In this document: in pieces, positions 24,718 through 37,001 of the stretch | Layout of the letters: each line of letters opens with the position of its first letter | Position numbering within the stretch: the first letter of the stretch is position 1 | Assembly: GCF_000299415.1 (NCBI RefSeq) | Contig: NZ_AMPG01000002.1 | Span: 310,001 to 374,000, forward strand | DNA length: 64,000 nucleotides | Origin: Candidatus Microthrix parvicella Bio17-1 | Lineage (GTDB): Bacteria > Actinomycetota > Acidimicrobiia > Acidimicrobiales > Microtrichaceae | Direction: 5' to 3' | The notes under the pieces: model-generated | The model's input: the letters and a program-made list of their open reading frames with translations, nothing else | Database searches by the model: none | What the model was told of the DNA's origin: nothing | Position numbers and translations under genes: made by a program

Positions 24718-27438
24718 GTGAGCGACCACCAAGGCACCGAACCGCAACCCACTCCGTATCCATCGGGATGGGAGGCGGACGTGGTGCTTCGCGACGGCGG
24801 CACGGTGCACATCCGGCCGATCATTCCGGCGGACGCCGACCGGCTCACCGCCTTCCATCAGCGCCAGTCGGCCGAGAGCATCTACTACCGCTACTTCTCG
24901 GCCCGGCCGCGTTTGACCCAAAAGGACCTCGTGCACCTGACCCACATCGACTACGTGGACCGCGTGGCCTTCGTGGCGCTCCTCGGCGACGAACTGGTGG
25001 GCGTCGGACGGTACGAGCGCTGGGGAGACCGCCCGTCCGCCGAGGTGGCGTTCTTCATCGACGACGCGCACGCCCAACGGGGCCTGGCCAGCGTCTTTCT
25101 GGAATACCTCGTGGCAGCGGCGCGGGAGCGGGGCCTCGCAACGTTCACCGCATCGGTGCTGCCCGACAACTCCAAAATGCTCACCGTGTTCTCCACCGCG
25201 GGCTTTGAGGTCAGCCGGACGTTCGCCGACGGGGTCATCGAGGTGTCCTTCGACCTCCATCCCACACCGGACGCCGAAGCCGCACGCGAGCGACGCGAGG
25301 CCACGGCCGCCGCGGCTTCGGTGCGGCGCCTCTTCACCCCCACGAGCGTGGCGGTGATCGGGGCGGGCTCGACGCCGGGATCCCTGGGACACGAGGTGTT
25401 GTACAACCTGCTGGCCCAACGCTTCACCGGCACCGTCTGGGCGGTCAACGAGCGAACGGACGTCATCGGCGGTCTGCCCGCGTATCGCACCATCCTCGAC
25501 ATTCCCTCCGACGTGGACCTGGCGGTCATCGCCACTCCGGCCGAACGGGTGGCCGACTCGGTGGAACTGTGCGTCCGCAAGCACGTCAAGGCGGTGGTGA
25601 TCCTGACCGCCGGGTTCTCCGAGACCGGCCCGGAGGGCGCCGATCTCGAGGCAGAGGTGGTGGCCACCGCCCGGCGCGGCGGCGTGCGGGTGCTGGGCCC
25701 CAACTGCCTCGGCCTGGTCAACACCGATCCGTCGGTGCGCCTGCATGCAAGCTTTGCCCCCACCGCTCCCCTTCCCGGCAACGTCGGCATCCTCGCCCAG
25801 TCGGGCACCCTGGGCGCAGCCATCATCGATCGCACCCGACGAGTCGGTCTGGGGGTCAGCTCGTTCGTTGCAGCCGGCAACCGCGCCGACATCGGCGCAT
25901 CCGACCTGATGCGGTACTGGTGCGACGAACCCCAGACCTCCGGCGTGATGCTGTACCTGGAGAGCTTCGGACGCATCGAGCGATTCGTGCGCGCCGCCCG
26001 GGCGCTGACGGCGACCAAGCCGGTGGTGGCGGTTGCGGCCGGTTCCTACCTGAGTGCGTCGCCCCTGACCAAGGCGGAGGCCGACTCCGGCCTCGACGCG
26101 GGACCCGACGCCGGGGCGCGCCTTCGTCAACGGATCGCCGGGGCGGTCTTCCGCCAGACGGGCATCATCCGGGTGGGAACCCTCCATCAACTGCTGGACG
26201 TTGGTCGTCTGCTGGCCACTCAGGGCATCCCCCAGGGCATCGGGGTGACGGTGCTGGGCAATTCCGGCGGAGCATTGGACCTGGCGATCGGCGAGTGCGC
26301 CGCCGCCGGGCTCAGCGTTGTGGCCGCCCGACGCCTGTCGTGGCGGGCCGACGCAGATGCTTACGCCGAAGCGCTGGATCAGGCTTTGACCAACGACGGC
26401 TCCGCATCGGTCCTGGTGGTGCATGCACCACCAGAATTGCGCCCCAACCCGGCGGTCAACGACGTGATCCTCGATGCCGCTGTTCGCCACCCGGACAAGG
26501 TCATCGCAGCCTGCAATTTTGATGCCGCCGACGTGTTCGGCCTGCACCGGGGGGACCTGACGGTGCCGGTCTACGAGTTTCCCGAGCATGCCGCACGGGC
26601 CATGGGACGGTTGGCCGGTTACTGGGCGTGGACCCTCGCCCGGGCCACGAGCGAGGGTCCGAACGAGGACCCAATCGCCGAAGCCACCGCGCAGGGGCAA
26701 GTGGAAGGCATCGAGTCGCGGTCCGAACTTGTCGGCCGCCTCGCACGCGCGCTGTTGGCGAAGCACGGGCCCGGCGACCTGCCCATCGGTGCTGAAGATG
26801 CCCTGCTGGAAGCTGCCGGCGTGCCCATCTCCCCGCGGGTGGTGGTTGATGATCCCGATCAGGCGGCCGCAGCCGCCGACGCGCTGGGGTATCCCGTTGC
26901 CGTCAAGGGGGCCACCCGTGATCGGGTGCTGCGCTCGGAGGCGGGCGGTGTGTCGCTCGACCTGCACGACCCCAGCGCCGTCGAGGATGCCGCCGTGCGA
27001 CTCGTTGAGCGGTTCGGGGCCGGCGCCACCCCACTGGTGGTGCAGCGCATGATCGACCGGGGGGTCGATGTCGCCGTCACCTTCCGACGGCGCACCGGCG
27101 TCACCACGCTCACCGTCGGTATGGGTGGTGTCTTTGCCGACGAGGACGACGCGCTCCTGGGGGTGCTGCCCGCCTCAACGACCGACCTGTCCATGCTTGT
27201 GGGCGCCACCGAGGTGGGTCGACAACTCGGTCGCGTGGCCGGCACCGAGTATCTGGTCGAGGTGGTGGCCTCCCTGGCCGCACTGATGGAGGCCGCCCCG
27301 GAGGTCACCGCGCTGGTGGCCAACCCCATCATTGCCGGGCGCCACGGAGTGTCCCTGTCGGACGTGGTGATCGAGCTGTCCGAACCGCCTCAGGAAGACC
27401 TCGCCGCCCGCCGTCTCGACCTTGACCCCGAGGGTTGA
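24718..27438 (+). CDS. GNAT - acyl-CoA synthetase fusion (Pat-type protein acetyltransferase)
   Basis: About 906 aa. N-terminal GNAT domain (residues about 20-180: HIRPIIPADADRLTAFH, RGLASVFLEYLV, LPDNSKMLTVFSTAGF), then the NDP-forming acyl-CoA synthetase modules. These are a CoA-binding domain (SVAVIGAGSTPGSLG), a succinyl-CoA-ligase-like domain (ILAQSGTLGAAIID) and a C-terminal ATP-grasp (YPVAVKGATRD, VVQRMIDRGVDVAV). The phospho-histidine expected in the ligase domain of active enzymes is not obvious, in line with Pat proteins where this part is regulatory. It probably acetylates lysines of metabolic enzymes such as acetyl-CoA synthetase. GNAT comes first, unlike the Salmonella order. ATG 24688 is an alternative start. 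Confidence 0.85.
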   Translation: MSDHQGTEPQPTPYPSGWEADVVLRDGGTVHIRPIIPADADRLTAFHQRQSAESIYYRYFSARPRLTQKDLVHLTHIDYVDRVAFVALLGDELVGVGRYERWGDRPSAEVAFFIDDAHAQRGLASVFLEYLVAAARERGLATFTASVLPDNSKMLTVFSTAGFEVSRTFADGVIEVSFDLHPTPDAEAARERREATAAAASVRRLFTPTSVAVIGAGSTPGSLGHEVLYNLLAQRFTGTVWAVNERTDVIGGLPAYRTILDIPSDVDLAVIATPAERVADSVELCVRKHVKAVVILTAGFSETGPEGADLEAEVVATARRGGVRVLGPNCLGLVNTDPSVRLHASFAPTAPLPGNVGILAQSGTLGAAIIDRTRRVGLGVSSFVAAGNRADIGASDLMRYWCDEPQTSGVMLYLESFGRIERFVRAARALTATKPVVAVAAGSYLSASPLTKAEADSGLDAGPDAGARLRQRIAGAVFRQTGIIRVGTLHQLLDVGRLLATQGIPQGIGVTVLGNSGGALDLAIGECAAAGLSVVAARRLSWRADADAYAEALDQALTNDGSASVLVVHAPPELRPNPAVNDVILDAAVRHPDKVIAACNFDAADVFGLHRGDLTVPVYEFPEHAARAMGRLAGYWAWTLARATSEGPNEDPIAEATAQGQVEGIESRSELVGRLARALLAKHGPGDLPIGAEDALLEAAGVPISPRVVVDDPDQAAAAADALGYPVAVKGATRDRVLRSEAGGVSLDLHDPSAVEDAAVRLVERFGAGATPLVVQRMIDRGVDVAVTFRRRTGVTTLTVGMGGVFADEDDALLGVLPASTTDLSMLVGATEVGRQLGRVAGTEYLVEVVASLAALMEAAPEVTALVANPIIAGRHGVSLSDVVIELSEPPQEDLAARRLDLDPEG

Positions 27439-27640
27439 GCACCAGACGCGATCCCCACAACCGCGCCGCAACACCCAGCCCGGTTCGGAAGTCGAGGAAC
27501 AACAGGATCGGGTGGTGCAGCAGGTGGATGCCGTAGGACGCCGTGCCGAAGTAGAGCGCTCGCGGGGTACGCCCGAGCCGTTCAGGAGCGTTCGTGACGA
27601 CACCGGACGGGGGGGTGTCGATGACAAAAGGCTGTTTCAA
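27420..27640 (-). pseudogene. remnant of an acyltransferase-3 (OafA-like) membrane protein
   Basis: The minus-strand frame from 27640 reads APERLGRTPRALYFGTASYG then IHLLHHPILLFLDF. This is the typical late segment of acyltransferase family 3 proteins (G.iSYgiYLlHhP). No start, N-terminal helices or catalytic His region is present. The frame then runs antisense into the pat-like gene. It is therefore a decayed fragment of about 70 codons between truB and the convergent pat-like gene. Similar acyltransferases O-acetylate surface glycans. Confidence 0.5.
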
Positions 27641-27685
27641 CGCGGCAGTTCCGTCAAGCTCACCAACGGCGTCTCGGGTCGATTC

Positions 27686-28663
27686 TCAGGAACCGACGAG
27701 CACCACGCCCGGCTTCAGCGTCGAGCCCTTGTGTGCCTGATATATCGCGAGCACCTGAGCCTCACCACGATCATCGGGCTGTTCGAACACCGCCCAGGGG
27801 CCCGGCTCGTCGGGGCCCGCCCCCAAGGTCAGACGTTCCAGCACCTGGCCATGTCGCACCTTGGACAGCACCTCGGGACCTGGGTGCAAGTCGTTCAGAT
27901 GTACGACCGCGGCGGCGGCGCTCAGCACCGGTGACTCCTCCCAACCGAAGGCGTCGGCGACGGAGTACACCCCCACCCGGGTGCGACGCAGCGCCGCCAG
28001 GTGGGCGCCACCGCCCAGAGCGATGCCAAGGTCGTGGGCGAGGGTTCGGACGTAGGTGCCAGTGCTGCATTCCACGGTCGCTCGAAACACCAGCGGCATC
28101 CCGCCGGGGGCCGATGATGGGTCCGGCGCCGCTCCGCCAATCCACGTCTGGCCGGCCCACTCGGCCTCGAAGGTGGGCGTGACCTCGAAGCGGTCGACAC
28201 GGATGGGACGGGGCTTGCGCTCCACCTCCTTGCCTTCACGGGCCAGTTCGTGCAGCCGCTTGCCATCGACCCGAATGGCCGACACCATCGGTGGGATCTG
28301 TTCGCTCTCCCCCTCCATCGCCCGAGCGGCCTGGACCACGTCGTCGGCGGTGAGTCCGGACATGTCGAACGTACCGGTTGTCTCTCCGCCTGCATCCTGG
28401 GTGGAGGTCGCCGCGCCAAAGGTGATGATGGCCTCATAGGTCTTCGGGAGCCCCACCAGGAAGGTGAGCAGTTTTGTGGCCCGGCCGACCCCGACGAGCA
28501 GCAACCCGGTGGCATCGGGGTCGAGGGTACCGGCGTGACCGACCGCCGGCGTGTCCAACCGCCGCCTTAGCCGTCCGACCACGTCGTGGGAGGTGAGCCC
28601 GGCCTCCTTGTCCACCAGAAGAAGCCCGGTGGGACCAGCAAGCTTGCGGGAGCGTCGGCTCAC
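27686..28663 (-). CDS. truB: tRNA pseudouridine(55) synthase TruB
   Basis: 325 aa. Catalytic-Asp motif GHAGTLDPDATGLL, LLVDKEAGLTSHDVV at the start, KTYEAIITFG, and the RVDGKRLHELAREG and CSTGTYVRTLAHDLG blocks are all present. It makes pseudouridine 55 in the tRNA T-loop. An insert around residues 165-185 (Gly/Ala/Pro/Ser-rich) enlarges the domain slightly. GTG 28663 overlaps the rbfA stop as GTGA. It is the last gene of the rimP-nusA-infB-ylxP-rbfA-truB group. Confidence 0.96.
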   Translation of the reverse strand: MSRRSRKLAGPTGLLLVDKEAGLTSHDVVGRLRRRLDTPAVGHAGTLDPDATGLLLVGVGRATKLLTFLVGLPKTYEAIITFGAATSTQDAGGETTGTFDMSGLTADDVVQAARAMEGESEQIPPMVSAIRVDGKRLHELAREGKEVERKPRPIRVDRFEVTPTFEAEWAGQTWIGGAAPDPSSAPGGMPLVFRATVECSTGTYVRTLAHDLGIALGGGAHLAALRRTRVGVYSVADAFGWEESPVLSAAAAVVHLNDLHPGPEVLSKVRHGQVLERLTLGAGPDEPGPWAVFEQPDDRGEAQVLAIYQAHKGSTLKPGVVLVGS

Positions 28664-29064
28664 TCTTCCTCGTCGGTCGCCTTGAGACCGGCCAGCACCT
28701 CTTCGATACGCAGCCCGGCCTCGATGGAGGTATCTCGCTCGAAGCTGATCTGCGGGGTCTTACGAGCCCGAATGTTGCGGTTGATCACCTTCTGCAGCGG
28801 CCAACGCAGCTCGTCGAGCGCTTCGATCACCTCGTCGAGCCGGCCCTCCGCACCGGCGAGCATCGCCGAGTAGTACACCCGCGCCCGAGCCAGGTCGCCG
28901 TCCACGTCGGCGCTGGTGATCGTCACCAGGTCCAGCCGCTCGTCGCCGATGCGTTCCAGTTCTCCGGCCACCAGCTCGCGGATGGTCTCACCAATGCGGT
29001 CGTTGCGCTGAAACGGCCGGCCGGGACCCGTCGCCTGCTGTCGAGTCGATCGTCGTCTGCTCAT
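28660..29064 (-). CDS. rbfA: 30S ribosome-binding factor RbfA
   Basis: 134 aa. KH-like fold with RIGETIRELVAGELERIGD, LVTITSADVDGDLARARVYYS and INRNIRARKTPQISFERD; an acidic tail ends in DEEE. It assists late 16S 5'-end maturation and cold adaptation. ATG 29064; 33 nt separate it from the end of ylxP upstream, and truB follows by a 4-nt overlap. Confidence 0.95.
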   Translation of the reverse strand: MSRRRSTRQQATGPGRPFQRNDRIGETIRELVAGELERIGDERLDLVTITSADVDGDLARARVYYSAMLAGAEGRLDEVIEALDELRWPLQKVINRNIRARKTPQISFERDTSIEAGLRIEEVLAGLKATDEEE

Positions 29065-29097
29065 CGTTCCATTCTCGCGCTGTGAATCCCTGAACTC

Positions 29098-29397
29098 TCA
29101 GTCGGTTTCCAACCACCAGGTGGTAAAGCCCAGCACCTCGATCTCGGGACGGGACCACACCATGCGCTCGGCGGAGTCCATCAGTTCCTGACATCGTCCG
29201 GGCGTGGTGGCGACGACCGCCAGGCCCAGGCAGGCCAGCTGCCACGAGTCCTGATGGTCGATCTCGGCGACCGACAGTTCCTTGCGGTTGGCTAAACGGT
29301 CAAGGAGGGGCCGCAGTGCGGCGCGCTTGGCCTTCAACGATCCGGCAGCGCCGACCCGAAGGTCCACACGCGCCGCCAGGACGTTCAGCTCAGCCAT
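29098..29397 (-). CDS. ylxP: DUF503 family protein YlxP
   Basis: 99 aa, family DUF503: LRVGAAGSLKAKRAALRPLL, ISVAEID-like LSVAEIDHQDSWQLACLGLAVV and a C-terminal EVLGFTTWWLE. Function is not firmly known; it is constantly found between infB and rbfA and is suspected to act in ribosome biogenesis. ATG 29397 is preferred to GTG 29412, which lies only 5 nt past the infB stop. Confidence 0.88.
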   Translation of the reverse strand: MAELNVLAARVDLRVGAAGSLKAKRAALRPLLDRLANRKELSVAEIDHQDSWQLACLGLAVVATTPGRCQELMDSAERMVWSRPEIEVLGFTTWWLETD

Positions 29398-29416
29398 GTG
29401 CGCCGCACCCACCCGA

Positions 29417-32593
<3,177 letters not shown>

Positions 32594-32843
32594 GATGATC
32601 CCTGTACTTCGCGTGATGTGGTTGCTGTGCTGAACGCTGGAGTGATGCTGTGCCCACCGAGACCAATCGTGGCCCGATGTTCAAGAGGTGTGGGGCGCAG
32701 ATCGAAACGCTGATTCCCACGACTTGGCCATGCTGGTGCCTCGTCGGGGGGCGATTCGTGACTGAGCAATGAACGCGTCCGCTTTTGGGCGGACGATCCA
32801 GTCTCGCGCGTGCGGCCCTATCGCGCCGAACGCTCACCACCCA
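32594..32843 (-). promoter_or_regulatory. nusA-infB intergenic region; ribosome binding site for the TTG start of infB
   Basis: These 250 bp lie where most actinobacteria carry ylxR. I find no YlxR signature (RTCVGCR) in any frame. The AGGGA at 32599-32603 decides the unusual TTG start of infB. A weak 7-bp hairpin (32776-32782 with 32789-32795) lies about 50 nt past the nusA stop. The region may hold an infB promoter or an attenuator; no clear -35/-10 pair could be picked. Confidence 0.45.
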
Positions 32844-34139
32844 CTAGGTGGTCTCGTCGGCTTCGGCCGCCTCATCGCCGGGTTGGTCGATCGCAGCCTC
32901 GTCGATGTCACCATCATCGGTGTCGGCAGGCGCGTCGCCGTCTGGAGCATCCTCGGAGTCGGCGCCACCGTCGGCTTCCGGCTCAGCGGCCGTCTCGCCT
33001 TCAGGCTCAGCGGCAGCCTCGCCTTCGGCGTTCATCTTGTTCCACTCGTCCAGGCTGATCGGGTCGCTGCCGTCGGCCGGCTGCCACATCTGATCGCCGG
33101 TCGCCTCGTCCACGACCCATTCGCCGTCGGCGTAGTCAGCGGACTCCCCATAGGGCTGGTACTCGCTCTGTGCATCCTCGGTCTCGGATCGGATGTCGAT
33201 GCGCAGGCCGGTGAGGCGGTGGGCCAGGCGGGCATTCTGACCCTCCTTACCGATGGCCAGGCTCAGCTGGAAGTCGGGAACGATCACCTCGGCGGTGCCC
33301 AGGTCACGGTGGATGCGCACCTCGCGCACCCGTGCCGGTTGAAGCGCCTTGGCAACAAACTCGATCTCGTCATCGGAGAACGGCACGATGTCGATCTTCT
33401 CGCCCCGCAGTTCGTTGACCACCTGGCGCACCCGTGCGCCCCGGGCGCCGACGCAGGCACCGACCGGGTCGATGTTGGGGTCGTTGGACCACACGGCGAT
33501 CTTGGTGCGCTGGCCTGGTTCGCGGGCGCACGCCTTGATTTCGACGATGCCGTCTTCAATTTCCGGCACCTCCATCTCGAACAGGCGGCGGATCAGACCC
33601 GGGTGTGTGCGGCTGACCACGATCTGGGGGCCCTTCGCCGTCATGCGCACCTCGACGATGTAGGCCTTCACGCGGTCGCCCGCATGCGCCCGCTCGTGAG
33701 GCACCTGCTCGCTCTGGGGCATGAGCGCTTCGACACGGCCCAGGTCGAGCAACGTGTACCGGCTGTCGGTCTGCTGCACGATGCCGGTGACGATGCCGCC
33801 CTCGCGGCCCGCATACTCCTCGTACTTCATTTCGCGCTCGGTCTCACGGATGCGCTGGTTCATCACCTGCTTGGCGGCCTGAGCGGCGATGCGCCCCATG
33901 TCGTTGGGGGTCACGTCGTAGGGCTCGCCGAGCAGCTCGTAGTCCTCGCCCAGCTCCTGGGCCCATACCCGAATCTCGCCGGTCTCGGCGTCGATCTCGG
34001 TCCAGGCGAACTCCTCGGCCCCGGGCATCTTCTTGTAGGCGGCGTCGATGGCGTCGGCCAACACCGTCAGCAAGGTCTCGGTGGAGATGCCCTTGTGGGC
34101 GGCCAGTTCGTGCAGCGCTTCCATCATGTTCGGGTTCAT
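32844..34139 (-). CDS. nusA: transcription termination/antitermination factor NusA
   Basis: 431 aa. The N-terminal RNAP-binding domain begins MMEALHELAAHKGISTETLL, then S1 (GREGGIVTGIVQQTDSRYTL), KH1 (GACVGARGARVRQVVNEL) and KH2 (LSLAIGKEGQNARLAHRLTG). A long acidic Asp/Glu/Ala tail of about 110 residues replaces the C-terminal repeats of the E. coli protein. ATG 34139 overlaps the rimP stop as ATGA. The protein couples transcription pausing, termination and antitermination, and is co-expressed with rimP. Confidence 0.96.
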   Translation of the reverse strand: MNPNMMEALHELAAHKGISTETLLTVLADAIDAAYKKMPGAEEFAWTEIDAETGEIRVWAQELGEDYELLGEPYDVTPNDMGRIAAQAAKQVMNQRIRETEREMKYEEYAGREGGIVTGIVQQTDSRYTLLDLGRVEALMPQSEQVPHERAHAGDRVKAYIVEVRMTAKGPQIVVSRTHPGLIRRLFEMEVPEIEDGIVEIKACAREPGQRTKIAVWSNDPNIDPVGACVGARGARVRQVVNELRGEKIDIVPFSDDEIEFVAKALQPARVREVRIHRDLGTAEVIVPDFQLSLAIGKEGQNARLAHRLTGLRIDIRSETEDAQSEYQPYGESADYADGEWVVDEATGDQMWQPADGSDPISLDEWNKMNAEGEAAAEPEGETAAEPEADGGADSEDAPDGDAPADTDDGDIDEAAIDQPGDEAAEADETT

Positions 34140-34753
34140 GGCTGGCTCTGTCCTCGGTCGGTCGGGGTGGATTCACCCGGGTTGTTCGGAGTTTCGGTCT
34201 GGGATTCGTTCACGTCGGCCCCCGGCTGCGCTTTTTTCGCGCTGGCCTTCTGCTTCCCGGGCTTGGAACCCTTGCCGGGCTTCGACCCCTTGCCCGGTTT
34301 AGGCGCCGGACCCCACTCGAAGTGGGTACGGGCCCGGTCGATGTCGGCCAACGCCACGGTGCGCTCGTCTCCGGTTGCGGTGCGGATGGTGGCGGAGGTC
34401 TCGTCGGCGGCGATCAGCTCGCCGTCGGCGCGCCGCTCTCCGGCAGTTCCCGGGTTGAGTTTCACCTTCACCGACTCGCCGATGGCGCCAAGAAAGTGGT
34501 CACTTCGGCGGAGTCGCCGCTCCAACCCCGGGGTCGACACCTCCAGGGTGTACTTGCCGGGGATTGGGTCGTCCTCGTCGAGGTGCCGGCTGATCGTGCG
34601 GCTGATCGAGGCCACCTGGTCGAGGTTGATCCCATCAGGGCCATCCACCATCACCAGCAGCGATGCACCCCGAAATTCGGCGTCGTACAGGGTGAATCCT
34701 GCGGCGCTCACCACAGGTTCGATGATGTCGATCAACTTCGCATCGTCGAGCAT
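34136..34753 (-). CDS. rimP: ribosome maturation factor RimP
   Basis: 205 aa. ILEPVV-like IIEPVVSAAGFTLYDAEFRG, DGINLDQVASISRTISRHLD and the STPGLERRLRRSDHF motif (conserved PGLxRxL) are present, followed by the SH3-like C-terminal domain. A Lys/Pro/Gly tail with GKGSKPGKGSKPGK repeats and an Asn/Glu/Pro-rich end extends beyond the normal family length of about 155. The role is in early 30S maturation. ATG 34753 has a strong GGGAGG 5 nt upstream, so the longer open frame is ignored. Confidence 0.93.
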   Translation of the reverse strand: MLDDAKLIDIIEPVVSAAGFTLYDAEFRGASLLVMVDGPDGINLDQVASISRTISRHLDEDDPIPGKYTLEVSTPGLERRLRRSDHFLGAIGESVKVKLNPGTAGERRADGELIAADETSATIRTATGDERTVALADIDRARTHFEWGPAPKPGKGSKPGKGSKPGKQKASAKKAQPGADVNESQTETPNNPGESTPTDRGQSQP

Positions 34754-34863
34754 CGGCACCTCCCTGTGGTTGTTCTTGCATCGGTTGTGAGCCTGCGCCA
34801 GACAAAGAAGTGGCGTGGGCCGGCGACCCACGCCCCACTCAGGCGACTCAAGCTTCACCCATG

Positions 34864-36039
34864 CTAGTCGGCCGCACTCCTGCCTCCATTGCCACCCGAC
34901 ATCCTCCCCACGTGGCGGCGCTGGTCCGCCGGGTCGACGGTACGCATCCAGCCCCTGGTGTCGGCCGTCCGCCCGTACTGGATGTCGAGCAGCGCGGACC
35001 GCAGGGCCATGGTCAACCCACCCGGATCCCCAGTTCCCACCACACGGGTGACTCCGGCGTCGATCAACCGTCCGATGGGCACGATCACCGCAGCGGTGCC
35101 GCAGGCGAACATCTCCAACAGCGTTCCGTCCTCGATGCCGTCGCGAACATCCTCGATGGAGGTCGGCTCCTCCACCACCGCATCGATGCGCAACTCACCG
35201 CCGGAATCCCGGGCGACCTCCAGTAGCGATGCACGGGTGACACCCTCCAGGATCGTGCCGCTGAGCGGTGGCGTGGTCAGCACCGTGTGCCCGTCGCGCT
35301 CCCACAAGAACATCACGTTCATGGCGTTGAGTTCCTCCACCCAACGGTGCTCCACCGCATCGAGCCACAACACCTGGTCACCTCCAGCCGCGTCCGCCCG
35401 GCCGTGGGCCCTGAACCCCGCGGCGTAGTTGCCCGCAAACTTCACGGCGCCGGTGCCCCCCGGCGTGGCCCGGACGTCGACGGGTTCCACCGCCACGCTG
35501 ATGGCCCCCAGCACGGGCCCGAAGTACGAGGCCACCGGCGACGCGATCACCGCATACAGGTATTCGTTGGCCGGGCGAACCGACAGGTGGGCCTCCACCC
35601 CAAAGAGGAACGGCCGCACGTACAGCGCCGACCCATCCGACGTTGGCACCCAGGCTCTGTCGGCATCCACGAGTGCCACGCACGATTGCTCAAAGGCTCC
35701 TTCGGGCAGGGGCGGCATGGCGAGGCGCTCGGCACTGCGGTTCATGCGGGTGGCATTGGCCTCGATGCGGAACACCGCCACCGACCCGTCGGCCTGGGCA
35801 TATGCCTTGAACGCCTCGAAGATCGACTGCCCGTAGTGCAGCGCCAGCGTCGCCGGGCTCAGCGACAGCGGACCGAACGGATGCACCTCGATCGGCCCCC
35901 ACGCACCATCGGCCCACCGCATCAGCACCATGTGGTCGCTGAACGACTCACCGAAGACCGGCGCGTCGAGTATCGCTTGACGCTCGGCATCGGGGAGGGG
36001 GGTGGGCCGGCCAACGCGAACGAGGGGATGCACCCCCAC
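34864..36039 (-). CDS. ilvE: branched-chain amino acid aminotransferase
   Basis: Fold-type IV PLP enzyme, about 391 aa. Characteristic blocks are SDHMVLMRW, LHYGQSIFEAFKAYAQADGS, AVFRIEANATRMNRSAERLAMPPL, and VKFAGNYAAG carrying the PLP-binding Lys, then LDAVEHRWVEELNAMNVMF. It catalyses the last step of Ile/Val/Leu synthesis. The open frame continues upstream without family similarity. GTG at 36039 (or 36033) is the best start since the HPLVRVGRPTPL leader matches the usual actinobacterial N-terminus. Divergent from the decayed glycosyltransferase. Confidence 0.9.
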   Translation of the reverse strand: MGVHPLVRVGRPTPLPDAERQAILDAPVFGESFSDHMVLMRWADGAWGPIEVHPFGPLSLSPATLALHYGQSIFEAFKAYAQADGSVAVFRIEANATRMNRSAERLAMPPLPEGAFEQSCVALVDADRAWVPTSDGSALYVRPFLFGVEAHLSVRPANEYLYAVIASPVASYFGPVLGAISVAVEPVDVRATPGGTGAVKFAGNYAAGFRAHGRADAAGGDQVLWLDAVEHRWVEELNAMNVMFLWERDGHTVLTTPPLSGTILEGVTRASLLEVARDSGGELRIDAVVEEPTSIEDVRDGIEDGTLLEMFACGTAAVIVPIGRLIDAGVTRVVGTGDPGGLTMALRSALLDIQYGRTADTRGWMRTVDPADQRRHVGRMSGGNGGRSAAD

Positions 36040-36073
36040 ATCATCGCGCCGACGACACCCCCGGGCTCGGCCG

Positions 36074-36923
36074 GTGGCGTCATGCACCTCTGTATTCACT
36101 CTGTCCACGAACCCGGAGCTGCTCGTGTTGGCGGCGGTCGGAGTGCTCGTGCGGCTTCGCCAGTATGCGTCCGGACGATCGTTGTGGCTCGATGAGGCCA
36201 CTTTTGCCAACAACTTTGTCGACCACAACCTCGGTTGACTGCTGAGCAACCAACTCGACGGTTACCAGTCGGCGCCAGCGGGATTTCTCGGGGCGGTCAA
36301 GTCCCTCAGCTGAGTGCTGGGATCGTCCGGTCAGGCGCTGCGGATGGTCCCGTTGATCTCGGGCACTTCCGGCAGCGTTCACGCTGGCTTCCATCGGGGT
36401 GGTGCTCGGGCTGGAGGCGCTGCGCAGGCAGCGCTACCGACGGCTCGCCGTCCTCGGTGCCACCTGGGGCGTCTCGACGGCGTTGGCCGCCCTGTGGCCG
36501 GTGACCACGACATCGGGCCGCGACGTGCTCGGAACCTACTGGGTCGACGGCATGGCGCCGCTCTCCTTCCGGGAGTACGGGTGGTACTGGTCGCGGGCGG
36601 TGCGACTGGTGCGGCTGGGCGTACAAGCCGACGGTCCGCCCCTGAGGTTCACGCCGCTCGACGGGTTCATGTGGCCCCAGATCATGTTGGCCGTGGCCAC
36701 GCTGGCCGGCCTGGTCTACGGGTTGCGTCAATCCGGCCCCCTGGGCGACATCAGCCGCGTCGCCGTCCTCAGCCTCGGTTGCGCGGAGGGCAAGCGGGCG
36801 GTCACCGCCATCTCGGAGTTCGCTCCGATCGTTCAATCGGCCGAACACCTCAGCGCTGGTGTGTACCTCTTCGATTTCAACGCAGCGTTCGCCGAACGGT
36901 ACCGACAGGCTCAGACCGGTTGA
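36074..36923 (+). pseudogene. decayed polytopic glycosyltransferase (GT39/ArnT-like)
   Basis: Plus-strand sequence reads ELLVLAAVGVLVRLRQYASG then RSLWLDEATFANNFVDHNLG, the first helix and acidic loop of a GT-C transferase. A stop at 36236 follows; then LLSNQLDGYQSAPAGFLGAV in the same frame, a second stop at 36311, and SSGQALRMVPLISG. The similarity then shifts to the frame of 36399-36923 (VVLGLEALRRQ, TYWVDGMAPLSF, GYWYWS-like YGWYWSRAV). Relative to an intact protein of about 500 aa, perhaps 150 residues are missing between the parts. Two stops, a frame change and an internal deletion mark a pseudogene. Confidence 0.7.
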
Positions 36924-37001
36924 CCTCTTCCCCATGGGGGGACTCTGACGCGTTCCGGCTCCGCAGGTCTCAGTAGCTGCGGTCGCAGCGGCCGCATCCG
37001 A

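Noticed and set aside
24679-26967. 762-codon minus-strand frame opposite the Pat-like gene
   Set aside because: Low-complexity His/Gly/Arg composition; the plus-strand gene has clear GNAT and acyl-CoA synthetase motifs.
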